A stretch of DNA of 64,000 nucleotides from Candidatus Nitrosoglobus terrae (GTDB taxonomy: Bacteria > Pseudomonadota > Gammaproteobacteria > Nitrosococcales > Nitrosococcaceae), in contig NZ_AP014836.1 of the NCBI RefSeq assembly GCF_002356115.1, positions 1,251,001 to 1,315,000 on the forward strand, given 5' to 3'. Every line of letters starts with the position of its first letter. The first letter of the stretch is position 1. The position numbers and the translations under genes are program-made. Below the pieces are notes generated by a model. It was not told the origin of the DNA. It saw nothing but the letters and a program-made list of their open reading frames with translations, and searched no databases. Positions 46,715-55,963 of the stretch are shown here, piece by piece.

Positions 46715-47337
46715 AAGACATTCTCCATGGGAAATTGGCGATAATAAGCATAATCTGCGTAATCTAGCAGTGCTTGATCTCCTTCACTATCTCCATAAGC
46801 ATACAAACAGTAATTACGACGATCTCCTAACAACGCTGTTAAACGTCGGATTTTTTCATCGCCATAGCAGTTTTCCCCATTTAACCGTCCCGTTACTAAA
46901 CCATCAATAGTTAGTTCTAGACGCGAACCAAGTACAGCAGTAAAACCTATTTTATTAGCCCAAGGTTTTAAATAAAGCTCCAAGGAGGCACTCACCAAAA
47001 TACAGCGATGATTCTGACACTGGTGCCATGCTAAGCGCTGTAATGCCTTACCGCGTAATAAATAGGGAAGAGGATATTGAATAAAATATTCTGCACTTTG
47101 CTCAAGCTTAGCCAGATTTTGCCCTGATAGGAAACGGGTTAAAACCCGCTGCTTAGCTTCATGATTACTTAAGTAGCCGCATTTATAGGCCAACAAAATA
47201 GGAGATACCTTAGTTAAATATTGAGTAAAACGCAGAGTTCCAACCACAGTCCATAGAAAAGGAAACAAGCTGTCCAGATAAGTCAGCGTACCATCGAAAT
47301 CAAACGCAGCAACAACAGGCAGGCTCTGATTTGCCAT
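46711..47337 (-). CDS. HAD-IB phosphatase of the DprE cluster
   Basis: A 208-residue HAD-superfamily hydrolase of the phosphoserine-phosphatase-like IB group. The nucleophile motif is FDFDGTLTYLDSL (Asp residues 13-15), motif II is LVSASLE and motif IV is AYGDSEGDQALL. It overlaps its neighbours by 4 bases (ubiA-like) and 1 base (dprE2-like). Its probable job is removing the 5-phosphate from polyprenyl-phosphoryl-5-phosphoribose, a step done by another phosphatase type in mycobacteria. That role is inferred from position. Confidence 0.78.
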   Translation of the reverse strand: MANQSLPVVAAFDFDGTLTYLDSLFPFLWTVVGTLRFTQYLTKVSPILLAYKCGYLSNHEAKQRVLTRFLSGQNLAKLEQSAEYFIQYPLPYLLRGKALQRLAWHQCQNHRCILVSASLELYLKPWANKIGFTAVLGSRLELTIDGLVTGRLNGENCYGDEKIRRLTALLGDRRNYCLYAYGDSEGDQALLDYADYAYYRQFPMENVF

Positions 47338-48077
47338 TAAAGCTTAAGGCGCTTAAACAAAAATTCCGGAATAGCGCAAATAATAAACATAATATAACGC
47401 CAAAACCAAGGGACGTAGACTCTATCTTGGCGTTGTTCCAAAGCAATGATAATCCGCTCACCTACGGTATAGGGTAAGGCAACCCAAAAAAGCCTAGGTA
47501 ACCCAAAGGTCATTCCAGTATCTACAAAGCCTAGCTTAACTGTGAGTACCTGTACTCTTGAGACAAATAAACGGTTACGCAATCCTTGAAGAAAAATACT
47601 GAGCCCACCCTTAGCAGCACCATAATAATAATTACTTTGCCGGCCTCGATCCCCTGCCACCGAAGATAAACCAATAATAAAACCTGATCGTTTATTTTCT
47701 AAGTAATTCGCACACTCATTAAGTAGGGAAACAGCACCGATGAGATTTATAGCCATAATCTTTTTTACTTCTTCAAATTCTGTCCGAGCTGCCACCGTAT
47801 CACCTAAATAGCCGAAAGCTAATACTACCCCTTCTAGTCCCCCCATTGTTTCAACCGCCTGCTCTAAAAACAAACCATGGGCTGCATAGTTACCAGCATC
47901 AACAGTTCCCCAGTGCACCTTTATCTGATAGCGAATTATAAGATCTGCTGCAATTCGTGCTAACTCAGCTTCATCTCGCCCACCCAAGTATAGCGGATGG
48001 CCACGGCGTGCCAATGCTACTGCCGTACCACGGGCGATTGCAGAGGTAGCGCCTAGAATCAGAACAGCGCCCCTCAT
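47337..48077 (-). CDS. SDR-family reductase, DprE2-like
   Basis: A 246-residue short-chain dehydrogenase. The cofactor motif is GATSAIARGTAVALARRG with GGRDEAEL after it; the catalytic set is Ser in IGLSSVAGDRGRQ and Tyr-x3-Lys in YYYGAAKG. The opening and the RGRQSNYYYGAAKG block are typical of DprE2, which reduces the 2-keto intermediate to polyprenyl-phosphoryl-arabinose. A C-terminal hydrophobic stretch may hold it to the membrane. It overlaps the oxidase by four bases. Confidence 0.84.
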   Translation of the reverse strand: MRGAVLILGATSAIARGTAVALARRGHPLYLGGRDEAELARIAADLIIRYQIKVHWGTVDAGNYAAHGLFLEQAVETMGGLEGVVLAFGYLGDTVAARTEFEEVKKIMAINLIGAVSLLNECANYLENKRSGFIIGLSSVAGDRGRQSNYYYGAAKGGLSIFLQGLRNRLFVSRVQVLTVKLGFVDTGMTFGLPRLFWVALPYTVGERIIIALEQRQDRVYVPWFWRYIMFIICAIPEFLFKRLKL

Positions 48078-49432
48078 AGCGTACCTGCCAGTTGAAGGCG
48101 GCGAGAGAGGTCAGATTGAAATCGCCTCTCTGGATCAACGACCTGCTTAATACGCTGCCATTCTTCGAGCCGTGGGTACATAGCTCGTAGACTCTCAGGA
48201 CTTAAACAAGCATCCTTGGCTAAATACACCCGCCCTCCATATTTGATGACTAATTCATCTAATTGCTGTAACAGATTGAGCACCTTTTTACCCGTCATAG
48301 GTAAATCTAAGGCTAAGGTATAGCCCGCTACAGGAAAAGATAAAAGCCCCGCGTTAGCCGAGCCAAATCTTTTAAGTACTGCTAAAAACGCTCCCTGCCG
48401 ACTATTGATGAGATGCTCTAATAAACGGCGTATCCCCTCATGGGCATAGGGATCAGGGATTGCTACTTGATACTGAAGGAATCCTCGTCTGCCATATAAG
48501 CGATTCCAATGAGCTAACGCATCCAAAGGATAAAAAAAGGAAGCATAATCAGTAATAAAAGATCCTTTTTTCCTTCCTTGATGGCGATAATAACGTTCAT
48601 TAAAAACAGCCATAGTAAACCGGTTAAGCACAAAAGAAGGAAAGTTAAAAGGAATACTTTTTGAGCATAAAGGGGGAACGAAAAACGGATCTTTCCAATC
48701 ATCTGGTAGCTCATCACGACGCGCATGATGTCCTTTCATTACAATACTGCGACCAAAATGACGGCGAGCACTGGCACAATCGATCCAAGCAACTGTGTAT
48801 TGATCATCATAGTCCGTATCTTCAAGCCACTTGAAAGTGACCTCTAGATCAGAGGCGGGATTATGTTCAGCCATAATAGCTGCTGTTTCAATGGGAATTA
48901 GCCGAAAACTAGCCTCAGTAATAATGCCAGTTAAACCCATTCCTCCCAAGGTAGCCCAAAAAAGCGATTCATTTTTTTCTGGAGAACAACGCTGACGATG
49001 ACCATCAGCGAGCATTAGCTCTAGTTCCGTAACATGAACACCCAATGTCCCCGCATGATGATGGTTTTTACCGTGAACATCAGCCGCTATGGCTCCACCA
49101 ATAGAGACATACTGCGTCCCAGGAGTAACTGCTGGAAACCAGCCTCGAGGGACAAAAGTTTCCAAAATTTCAGCTAAAGTAGCCCCAGCCTCAGCTGTCA
49201 ATATCCCTGTAGAGTCATCAAAAGCTAGAAACCGGTTAAGACGTTCACTTAACATCACTTGGCCTTGGGAAGAAATGGCTGCATCTCCATAGCTTCGTCC
49301 CTGCCCCCGGCAGATAAGACTACCCTGCTTTGGTATATTTACATCCCGCATTAGCTCAGGGCGAATAAGTATAGATTTTGCTGTGGGATAACACCCCCAG
49401 CCAGAGATAGTTTTACTCAGTGATCTTGTCAT
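48074..49432 (-). CDS. FAD-dependent oxidase, DprE1-like
   Basis: A 452-residue FAD oxidoreductase matching decaprenylphosphoryl-ribose 2'-oxidase. The FAD region contains GQGRSYGDAAI and GGAIAADVHGKNHHHAG; the C-terminus has GGRVYLAKDACLSPESLRAM, with Lys406 matching the catalytic Lys418 of the M. tuberculosis enzyme (recalled alignment). At the benzothiazinone-target Cys387 position this protein has Ala374 (GYTLALDLP). It oxidises C2 of a lipid-linked ribose; the next gene then reduces the ketone. It heads the operon. A tnpB relic ends just before its ATG, and no clear ribosome site is seen. Confidence 0.86.
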   Translation of the reverse strand: MTRSLSKTISGWGCYPTAKSILIRPELMRDVNIPKQGSLICRGQGRSYGDAAISSQGQVMLSERLNRFLAFDDSTGILTAEAGATLAEILETFVPRGWFPAVTPGTQYVSIGGAIAADVHGKNHHHAGTLGVHVTELELMLADGHRQRCSPEKNESLFWATLGGMGLTGIITEASFRLIPIETAAIMAEHNPASDLEVTFKWLEDTDYDDQYTVAWIDCASARRHFGRSIVMKGHHARRDELPDDWKDPFFVPPLCSKSIPFNFPSFVLNRFTMAVFNERYYRHQGRKKGSFITDYASFFYPLDALAHWNRLYGRRGFLQYQVAIPDPYAHEGIRRLLEHLINSRQGAFLAVLKRFGSANAGLLSFPVAGYTLALDLPMTGKKVLNLLQQLDELVIKYGGRVYLAKDACLSPESLRAMYPRLEEWQRIKQVVDPERRFQSDLSRRLQLAGTL

Positions 49433-49439
49433 CGAAATG

Positions 49440-50503
49440 CGCGAGAGACCCTGGTGTTCAGGCCGGGGAGGGATAGCGCATCGGCGTAAAGCCGACCCTG
49501 TTCTCGCTTCTCCTTTGTCGTTGGCTATCTTTTTGTTTCGGCATTATCACATAATCTAAGATAAAATGTGAATTATGAAAGTCAAGCGCGCATACAAATA
49601 CAGATTCTATCCAGACCCCGAGCAAACAGAACTGCTTGCAAAGACGTTTGGTTGTGTGCGCTTTGTCTACAATCACCTCCTGAGATACCGAACGGATGCG
49701 TACTATCAGGCCAAGGAGAAGATCAATTACATTGGCGCTAATGCCAAGCTGACCGAGATCAAACAAAAGCCTGAGTTTGCTTTTCTCAATGAAATTTCTA
49801 GTGTTCCTTTGCAACAATGCCTGAGAAATCAGCAGGCCGCCTTCAAAAACTTCCCCCAAGCGAACCTACGCTGCTGCCGGTTACCGATAAAAAGGTCGGC
49901 ATCGATGTAGGCATTAAGAATTTATTCGTCACCAGTGATGGCTTCAAATCCGGAAATCCACGCCATAGGATGAAGTACGTCGCCAAGCTTGCCAAATACC
50001 AACGCCGCCTTGCCAAGAAAAAACTTGGCGGCAAGAACCGGCAAAAGGCAAAGCTCAAGGTGGCCCGTATTCACGCCAAAATCTCCGATTGCCGGATGGA
50101 TAACTTTCCCGCAAAAACCTTGCGGTGAAGAACATGATTAAAAACCCGAAACTGGCAAAGCCCATCGCCGATGCAAGCTGGGGAGAATTTACTCGGCAGT
50201 TGGAATACAAGGCCAAGTGGGCCGGTAGAGTGTATATCGAAATTGACCGATTCCTCCCTTCGTCAAAACGCTGCCACTGCTGCGGGTTTGTTTCTGAATC
50301 GATGCTGCTTGATGTCTGCTCGTGGATCTGTCTAGAATGCGAGAGAAAACACGACCGCGATGTTAATGCGGCGTGTAATATAAAAGCCGCCGGACTGGCG
50401 GTGTTAGCCTTTGGAGACTGAGTAAGCGGCGGTAGCATTTCGCTGTTGTCGTTCCGCGATCGATGAATTAGGAATCCCCTTCCTTTGGGGAGGGGGATGT
50501 CAA
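49440..50503 (+). mobile_element. Decayed IS200/IS605-family tnpB element
   Basis: A tnpB relic (see pseudogene) with flanking non-coding ends fills the whole gap between the DprE1-like start (49432) and the ligase stop (50513). The right end has the hairpin TCCCCTTCC/GGGGAGGGGG (50474-50496) and the tail ATGTCAA (50497-50503). The left part contains GC-rich inverted sequence CCCTGGTG/CGGGGAGGG. No tnpA is present. Exact boundaries are uncertain by several bases. Confidence 0.7.
49575..50421 (+). pseudogene. tnpB: RNA-guided nuclease TnpB, broken
   Basis: Three frames together spell a TnpB with pieces missing. Frame one (49575-49850) is the N-terminus KRAYKYRFYPDPEQTELLAK up to QAAFKNF. Frame two (about 49880-50100) begins at RuvC-I VGIDVGIKNLFVTSDG. 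Frame three (50110-50421) has NLAVKNMIKNPKLAKPIAD, a zinc finger CHCCGF...CLEC and the RuvC-III DRDVNAACN. Around 90 codons before RuvC-I and some 15 around the RuvC-II Glu are lost, so nuclease activity should be gone. Confidence 0.85.
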
Positions 50504-50512
50504 ATATCTGTT

Positions 50513-51871
50513 TTACTGCTTCTTTAATCTTAACTGATTCCGTCTATTCATTGGATATGGCTTCCTTTTAAAACGATTAGTACTTCCTTTTCTCGCTTCA
50601 CTTATATTATTACCACGCTGCCACTCATCAACCTCTTTTTGCAAGATAGCACTCACAGCTACCCAAGTATAAAATAAATCAAAATAGGCAAGGCTGAGAA
50701 ATGCACCCGAGACGCCATAGCCCACGAGAGAGATTTGTATAGCCTTTGCGTATGTTCTTATCCACGCCATTTCAGGGGGATATTCCAACTTGCTAAGCTT
50801 TCCTAACTGAAAAATTGTGCCCCACAGTAACAGCACAAACAAAAAAAATACGATAAAACCATGTTCCCCCATAGTTTGAAAATAGATACTGTGAGCTGCC
50901 TTTGCTTTTCTCTTCCAGTTGCCAATAAAATTGGCATAACTCAGCCAGCGCTCAGTATCCCCATTATAAAATCGCATCCCGGCCCCTAGAAAAGGGCGAT
51001 CTTTAGCAACGTTAAATGCTACCCCCCAAGCCTGAATACGCTGCAGTGAGGAGCGATCTTTTTCATAGCTAACGGTGGTCTGTTGCCGAGCGACCCATTC
51101 TTGGGGCATCAGGTTTTTGCCAAACGTAAAAACTAAAGGGGCTATTAAAAGTACTGTAAACAACTGGCGCTTATACTGCCAAAAAATGACAAATATAACG
51201 ACAACAAGACCCACCATGGCTCCACGGGAATAAGTTCCTAAGATAGCGGGAATAGTCAGCCAAAATGTAGCAAATAAAGCTAATCGAATCCACTTATCTG
51301 ACTCCTCGCGAGCCATGAACAGAGCAAGGGGTAGTATCATAAGCAATACTAGTCCCATTTCGTTGTTATCTCCAAAAAAAGATTCTGGTGGCCCCAATAC
51401 TCTATTATGCCCACCTGTTACAATAGTAAAAATCCCTCCCTTAACCCCATAAAACCCTAAGGATCCTACAATGACTAAACATAAAGCACGGATTCGATAT
51501 CGCCCATAAATCATCATCGCTGTTATGAAGGTAAATAAAAAAACCTTCTCATCTCTATTCCATTCCTCATAGGCTTCTTCTGGATACCAAGCAAAAATCG
51601 TCGTAATTGTAAAATACACCATAAAGATAGCAATTGTGATCATTCCTCGCGTCCAAGGAATCGATCGCCGATCTTTAGCAAAGAATAGCCCAAAAATAGT
51701 GGCTCCCCCAATAGCCATGGCCACAGGCAAGCTTGCAAGAGTCCAGCTCAACTTATGAGGATTCATATAACTTAGCCATGACCAAGCCAATACGCCAATC
51801 CATGGCCGAATCAGACTCGCTGGCACTAACGCGACTAAAATTGCCAATATGACAATATCACGTAAACCCAT
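50513..51871 (-). CDS. O-antigen ligase-like protein, exosortase-A-associated type
   Basis: A 452-residue polytopic membrane protein with 11-12 helices and a Wzy_C/O-antigen-ligase core. GTYSRGAMVGLVVVIF and HSIYFQTMGEHGFIVF are typical periplasmic-loop and helix segments. The start GLRDIVILAILVALVPASLI matches the family named O-glycosylation ligase of the exosortase A system. It joins or transfers polymerised sugar units. The C-terminal 40 residues are very basic. It ends ten bases before the tnpB element and is 2 bases behind a glycosyltransferase. Confidence 0.85.
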   Translation of the reverse strand: MGLRDIVILAILVALVPASLIRPWIGVLAWSWLSYMNPHKLSWTLASLPVAMAIGGATIFGLFFAKDRRSIPWTRGMITIAIFMVYFTITTIFAWYPEEAYEEWNRDEKVFLFTFITAMMIYGRYRIRALCLVIVGSLGFYGVKGGIFTIVTGGHNRVLGPPESFFGDNNEMGLVLLMILPLALFMAREESDKWIRLALFATFWLTIPAILGTYSRGAMVGLVVVIFVIFWQYKRQLFTVLLIAPLVFTFGKNLMPQEWVARQQTTVSYEKDRSSLQRIQAWGVAFNVAKDRPFLGAGMRFYNGDTERWLSYANFIGNWKRKAKAAHSIYFQTMGEHGFIVFFLFVLLLWGTIFQLGKLSKLEYPPEMAWIRTYAKAIQISLVGYGVSGAFLSLAYFDLFYTWVAVSAILQKEVDEWQRGNNISEARKGSTNRFKRKPYPMNRRNQLRLKKQ

Positions 51872-51873
51872 GT

Positions 51874-53052
51874 TTACTTCCCTGAAAAAGAATTAGCAGC
51901 AGCTTGAAATACTGCATCTAATTCTTCGGCCTTCCGCATCCAAGTATAGTGACTACAAACCGTTTTTCGTCCCTCTTGGCCAAGGGATTGTTGCCATTTT
52001 CTATCCTTAATAACCTTTATTGTTGCTTTGGCTATAGCTTCGGCACCAGCACAAATAAGGATATTTTCATTTTCTTGAATTACCAACCCACCTGCAGCAA
52101 CGGGTGAAGCAATAACGGGTTTACTCATTGCCCAAGCCTGTAGTATTTTATTTTTTATTCCAGCGCCCTTTCGCATTGGGCAAACAAATACGGTTGCTCG
52201 CGCTAAATAGGGTCTTACCTCTTCAACAAATCCCGTTACAATGACGTTATCTCTCGCCAATGCTTGTACGGCTGGAGCAGGATCTCGTCCCACAAGAATT
52301 ACTTTTACCTCCGGTATTTGCTGTTGAATTCGAGGTAAAATCTCTTGTACTAAAAAACAGGCAGCATCTATATTCGGCTGAAATCCCATTGACCCTTCAA
52401 ATACAATAGTTGCCGGATCTGAATCTCCCTCAAAAGGGTAAAAATAGTTTTCATCTACCCCATTGTGAATCGTATATATGGGCGTATTAGGGCACACACG
52501 GCTCAAAACACTTGCTTCTAGCTCGCTGACCACAATACAAGCATCGGCGGGACAAAAATAGCAGCGCTCAAATAATGCATTTTGCACTAAACGCTTTCCC
52601 ATTCGTATCCGTTCCATAAAATGAGTAGCGGTACATAATTCTCGCCAATACTCGACAATTCCCTCGTCAACAATATCGGCAACAAAAGGCAGTGATCTAG
52701 AACGAGGTACATTCACCACGGTATTCCAGCCTGACATCCATACGAGATCATATGCTTGACTGGACATATGCTGCTGAAGCCAATCTATCATGGGCTGGCT
52801 TTGATGAGATAAATCTATTGAAAGCATTCTCCGTAACCGCATTCCTAGAGCCTCTTTTTTTGGTTGCGGTTGTGGAAAGACAATAATTTTATGAAACAAA
52901 TCCTTTAAAGGAGAAGGGATATCCTTATCCCCGTAACAGGCCAGATCAAAACGATGTTTAGATAATAAGGAGCGCACATAATGATAAATACGAAGATTTT
53001 GCCCATTATGCAGCGGGAAGGGATAACGATCACAAAGAACAAGAATCCGCAT
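51874..53052 (-). CDS. Glycosyltransferase (PEP-CTERM/EpsH-associated, TIGR03087-like)
   Basis: A 392-residue GT-B glycosyltransferase. The start MRILVLCDRYPFPLHNGQN and the acceptor-side HNGVDENYFYP, plus GSMGFQPNIDA and the donor segment KGAGIKNKILQAWAM, match the sugar transferase group found with exosortase loci. It builds a surface polysaccharide on a lipid carrier in the cytoplasm. It lies between the ligase and a GT2 gene, all in one direction. Confidence 0.82.
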   Translation of the reverse strand: MRILVLCDRYPFPLHNGQNLRIYHYVRSLLSKHRFDLACYGDKDIPSPLKDLFHKIIVFPQPQPKKEALGMRLRRMLSIDLSHQSQPMIDWLQQHMSSQAYDLVWMSGWNTVVNVPRSRSLPFVADIVDEGIVEYWRELCTATHFMERIRMGKRLVQNALFERCYFCPADACIVVSELEASVLSRVCPNTPIYTIHNGVDENYFYPFEGDSDPATIVFEGSMGFQPNIDAACFLVQEILPRIQQQIPEVKVILVGRDPAPAVQALARDNVIVTGFVEEVRPYLARATVFVCPMRKGAGIKNKILQAWAMSKPVIASPVAAGGLVIQENENILICAGAEAIAKATIKVIKDRKWQQSLGQEGRKTVCSHYTWMRKAEELDAVFQAAANSFSGK

Positions 53053-53062
53053 TAGGTGTCAC

Positions 53063-53992
53063 TTAATTGGGTCTTCGCCCTAGAAATAGCTCCACGAAAA
53101 CCTTTACTAGACCAATAGCTGCAGTTTTATTTAAATTTGCCGCCAAGCTACCAAGATAACAGCTCAATGCATTCCCATAACGCCCCTGCTGCCGTGCTTG
53201 ATAGGCACGCGCACATCGAACGATTCTAAGCTTCTTCATTAACGCTCTTTGCTGGCTTGTCGTTAACTTACCCACGCGTTGCCTAAATGTGGCTAATACC
53301 TGTTCCGTTTCTAATAATACTGCATCAAGAGCACTACCTAAACTATCTGGATAATCGTATGTACGCACAAGAGGCCTTTCTATGGCAGCTATCCTATAGC
53401 GCCTCGAAATTCGGAGCCATAAATCAAGATCTTCACCAATTCTAAATTGCTCATCAAAAAGATTTTCTCTAAAGAGCTCCGCACGCCCCACTACAGTGGG
53501 TGTAGCTACAAATAAGGAGGTGCAAATTCGCTCAAAGCCATCACGGAATATGAGACCCTCACTATCCCGCTCACCTCCCGGCAGATAAACGGAAGTATGT
53601 TGATCAAATCCATTTATAATAAATTGATTATTTCGCCATTTTTCAAAATTAGTACAGATTAAACCCACATCAGAGTAGCGTTGCATAATCTCCAATTCAG
53701 GGCGTAATTTGCCTTCTAGCCATTCATCATCTGCGTCAAGAAATGCAATATATTCCCCTTGGCTGGCTTTGATCCCTATGTTTCTAGCGCCTCCAGCACC
53801 TATCCCTGAGGTACGGATAACTTGCACTTCCTTATAACTAGAAGCTAGCGCTCCTGTCTCATCTGTTGAACCATCATCAATCACAATTAATTCAGTAGGT
53901 AAATTAACCTTTAAAACACTCTCAATAGCCCTAGATAATGTTTCAGTAGCATTTCGGGCAGGGATAATAACAGTTGTCTTCGCTACCCGCAC
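53063..53992 (-). CDS. Family 2 glycosyltransferase
   Basis: A 309-residue GT-A transferase. The nucleotide motifs are IIPARNATETLSRAIES and VIDDGSTDETG, the metal site is FLDADDEW, and GARNIGIKASQGEYIAF is the family core. The C-terminal 60 residues are basic and helical and may lie on the membrane. It adds one sugar in the polysaccharide pathway; donor and acceptor cannot be read. Confidence 0.87.
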   Translation of the reverse strand: MRVAKTTVIIPARNATETLSRAIESVLKVNLPTELIVIDDGSTDETGALASSYKEVQVIRTSGIGAGGARNIGIKASQGEYIAFLDADDEWLEGKLRPELEIMQRYSDVGLICTNFEKWRNNQFIINGFDQHTSVYLPGGERDSEGLIFRDGFERICTSLFVATPTVVGRAELFRENLFDEQFRIGEDLDLWLRISRRYRIAAIERPLVRTYDYPDSLGSALDAVLLETEQVLATFRQRVGKLTTSQQRALMKKLRIVRCARAYQARQQGRYGNALSCYLGSLAANLNKTAAIGLVKVFVELFLGRRPN

Positions 53993-54027
53993 AAATCACA
54001 TCCTCAAGTTATTAGGTAAACCCTACC

Positions 54028-55245
54028 CTACCTACCAGCCGCTATCGCTTCTAAGCAAAGATTATCTAATATAGCAAGATTATGATTCGCGTCAAAGTAC
54101 GTTGCTGCACGCTTATAGCCGGCTTTACCTAACCTAATTCGTAAATCGCGATCTAAGGCAAGCTGCTCAATAGCTAATGCCAATTCTTGATCACTACCTG
54201 CTTGATGAAATAACCCAGTTTGCCCTTCAAGTACAATTTCACGAGGGCCGGGTAGATCTGCAGCGATTACTGGACGTGATGCGGCCATAGCTTCTACCAA
54301 CACCGTTCCAAATGGCTCTTTAAGAGAAGCATGAACAAAAAGATCAGCTGCAGTCATCACTGCAGGAATATCATTCATAAAACCTAAAAAATGCACAGAC
54401 TCCGCTAATCCTAGCTGTTCCACAAGGCGGTAAATATCTTTCTTATAGGGCTCACCATCATGATAAAGGGTAGTATCACCCGCAATAATTACCTTAATTT
54501 GAGGTACCCGCCCTCGAACCTTAGCAACCGCCCGGAGAAATACCTCATACCCTTTCTGCGGTACCATACGAGCTACAAACGCTATTACCAAAGCTTCTTG
54601 TGAGATATTTAGATGAGCGCGAAGATCCTGCCCTCTATCTTGGGCAGTATTATAGGTATTGAGCGGAATCCCATTAGGGATAACTTCAACTAATGTAGGA
54701 TTAACACCTGCCTCCAGCATAGCTTCCGCCTCATAACGGGTTGTTGCTGCTACACGGAATACGTTTTCATTAAGAAAGCGTACAAGTTCTTGGCGTTGCT
54801 CCAGCTTAATACCCCAAGGAACAAAGGTATCTGCTCTAGCACGCCATATCACTGTAAGCCCTCTTCGAACTGCTAACCGGCCACCCGTATTTAAATCAGG
54901 ATAGGTATTACAAACAACTATTGACTTAAGACTAGATGTATTTTTTATTGTCCGGAATAAGCGATCAAGACGCCAACGGCCAAGACGTCGCGCTAGCAAC
55001 CCAGTAATGCCGCTAGCCGATCCGTGCCAACCAGACACTAACACGCTACAGCCAAATGCTTGTACTCTATTTACAAGAGAACCATTTTCACCTAACACTA
55101 CAGTGATATCTTTATGGGGAAACTTTGTGCCTTGAATATGATCTAATAACCTTAATTCACCACCCCCTAAATCTCCGTACCAAGACAAATAGACAAGATT
55201 ACCTACAGCGCGATGAATCGCCGCTTGATCTTTATTAACGGCCAT
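54028..55245 (-). CDS. Family 4 glycosyltransferase
   Basis: A 405-residue GT-B transferase. The N-terminal acceptor domain has LSWYGDLGGGELRLLD. The donor domain has VARMVPQKGYEVFLRAVAKV and the retaining-GT signature EPFGTVLVEAMA. It starts the leftward run of three glycosyltransferases and the ligase, 35 bases upstream of the GT2 gene. It is divergent from the TPR gene, with a 59-base gap. Confidence 0.88.
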   Translation of the reverse strand: MAVNKDQAAIHRAVGNLVYLSWYGDLGGGELRLLDHIQGTKFPHKDITVVLGENGSLVNRVQAFGCSVLVSGWHGSASGITGLLARRLGRWRLDRLFRTIKNTSSLKSIVVCNTYPDLNTGGRLAVRRGLTVIWRARADTFVPWGIKLEQRQELVRFLNENVFRVAATTRYEAEAMLEAGVNPTLVEVIPNGIPLNTYNTAQDRGQDLRAHLNISQEALVIAFVARMVPQKGYEVFLRAVAKVRGRVPQIKVIIAGDTTLYHDGEPYKKDIYRLVEQLGLAESVHFLGFMNDIPAVMTAADLFVHASLKEPFGTVLVEAMAASRPVIAADLPGPREIVLEGQTGLFHQAGSDQELALAIEQLALDRDLRIRLGKAGYKRAATYFDANHNLAILDNLCLEAIAAGR

Positions 55246-55304
55246 GTGCCAATATAAATTAATTTTTTTGTAAAAAATCTAAAAAACTAAGGAGTTTATC
55301 AATC

Positions 55305-55904
55305 GTGTTACGTTATTTATCTCTAAGTATTCTGCTGATCACCCTGCTTATACTACCGACAGAGAGCCAATCCCGGCGTGTATACGATTATTATGATCGG
55401 GCAAGCCAGCCATCTAATCTTTTAACCAACGTTGAAGGATACCATATAAATCTTATCTATGACGGATTGAGGGACAAGTATTATCCTAAAGTCGAGAATA
55501 ATATTAAATTTATTCTTGATTATTTCCCCAACCACCCAAGGGCACTTACGATACTTGCGCAGTATACCTCTGAATTCCATAAATACAAATTTGCTGAGGA
55601 GTATTTTGGTCGCGCTTTAAAGCTGTTCCCTAATACAGCTTCTACCTATGGGATTTATGGATTCTATCTCCATCGCCAAGGAAAGCTTGAGGAGGCCATT
55701 GCTCAGTACCGTAAAGCAATTAGCCTAAAGGAAGATTACAGTGAAGCTTATTATAACCTAGGGCTAGCATTACTAGATGAAGGAAAGGCTAAAGAAGCTA
55801 ATAAAGTAGCACAAAAAGCCTATGCGCTTAACTACCCCTTCCTAGGGCTACGTAAGCTACTAGAAAAACAAGGAGCATGGAAGCCCCTCAAAAAATCTAA
55901 TTAA
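55305..55904 (+). CDS. Secreted TPR-repeat protein
   Basis: A 199-residue exported protein. The signal peptide is SLSILLITLLILPTESQS. Three or so TPR repeats follow, the clearest being YGIYGFYLHRQGKLEEAIAQ and AYYNLGLALLDEGKAKEANK. It starts at GTG 55305 with AAGGAG about 12 bases ahead. TPR proteins commonly scaffold polysaccharide secretion systems in the periplasm, and this one is embedded in the sugar cluster. Confidence 0.8.
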   Translation: MLRYLSLSILLITLLILPTESQSRRVYDYYDRASQPSNLLTNVEGYHINLIYDGLRDKYYPKVENNIKFILDYFPNHPRALTILAQYTSEFHKYKFAEEYFGRALKLFPNTASTYGIYGFYLHRQGKLEEAIAQYRKAISLKEDYSEAYYNLGLALLDEGKAKEANKVAQKAYALNYPFLGLRKLLEKQGAWKPLKKSN

Positions 55905-55924
55905 TACCGCTTATTATCCTCACC

Positions 55925-55963
55925 ATTACCCAGCGGCCGAAATTATATAACCGCTGGATAATT
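55925..55963 (-). terminator. Hairpin downstream of second kelch gene
   Basis: ATTACCCAGCGG (55925-55936) pairs with CCGCTGGATAAT (55951-55962) with one mismatch. It is the exact twin of 30021-30059 and marks the left edge of the duplicated block. It sits between the TPR gene end and the kelch stop, so it may serve both directions. Confidence 0.55.

Noticed and set aside
49458-49859. 133-codon minus-strand frame across the tnpB start
   Set aside because: It is the complement of the tnpB N-terminal region plus the element end; no independent protein features.
50055-50438. 127-codon minus-strand frame over the tnpB C-terminus
   Set aside because: Antisense to the conserved zinc finger and RuvC-III coding; a mirror frame.
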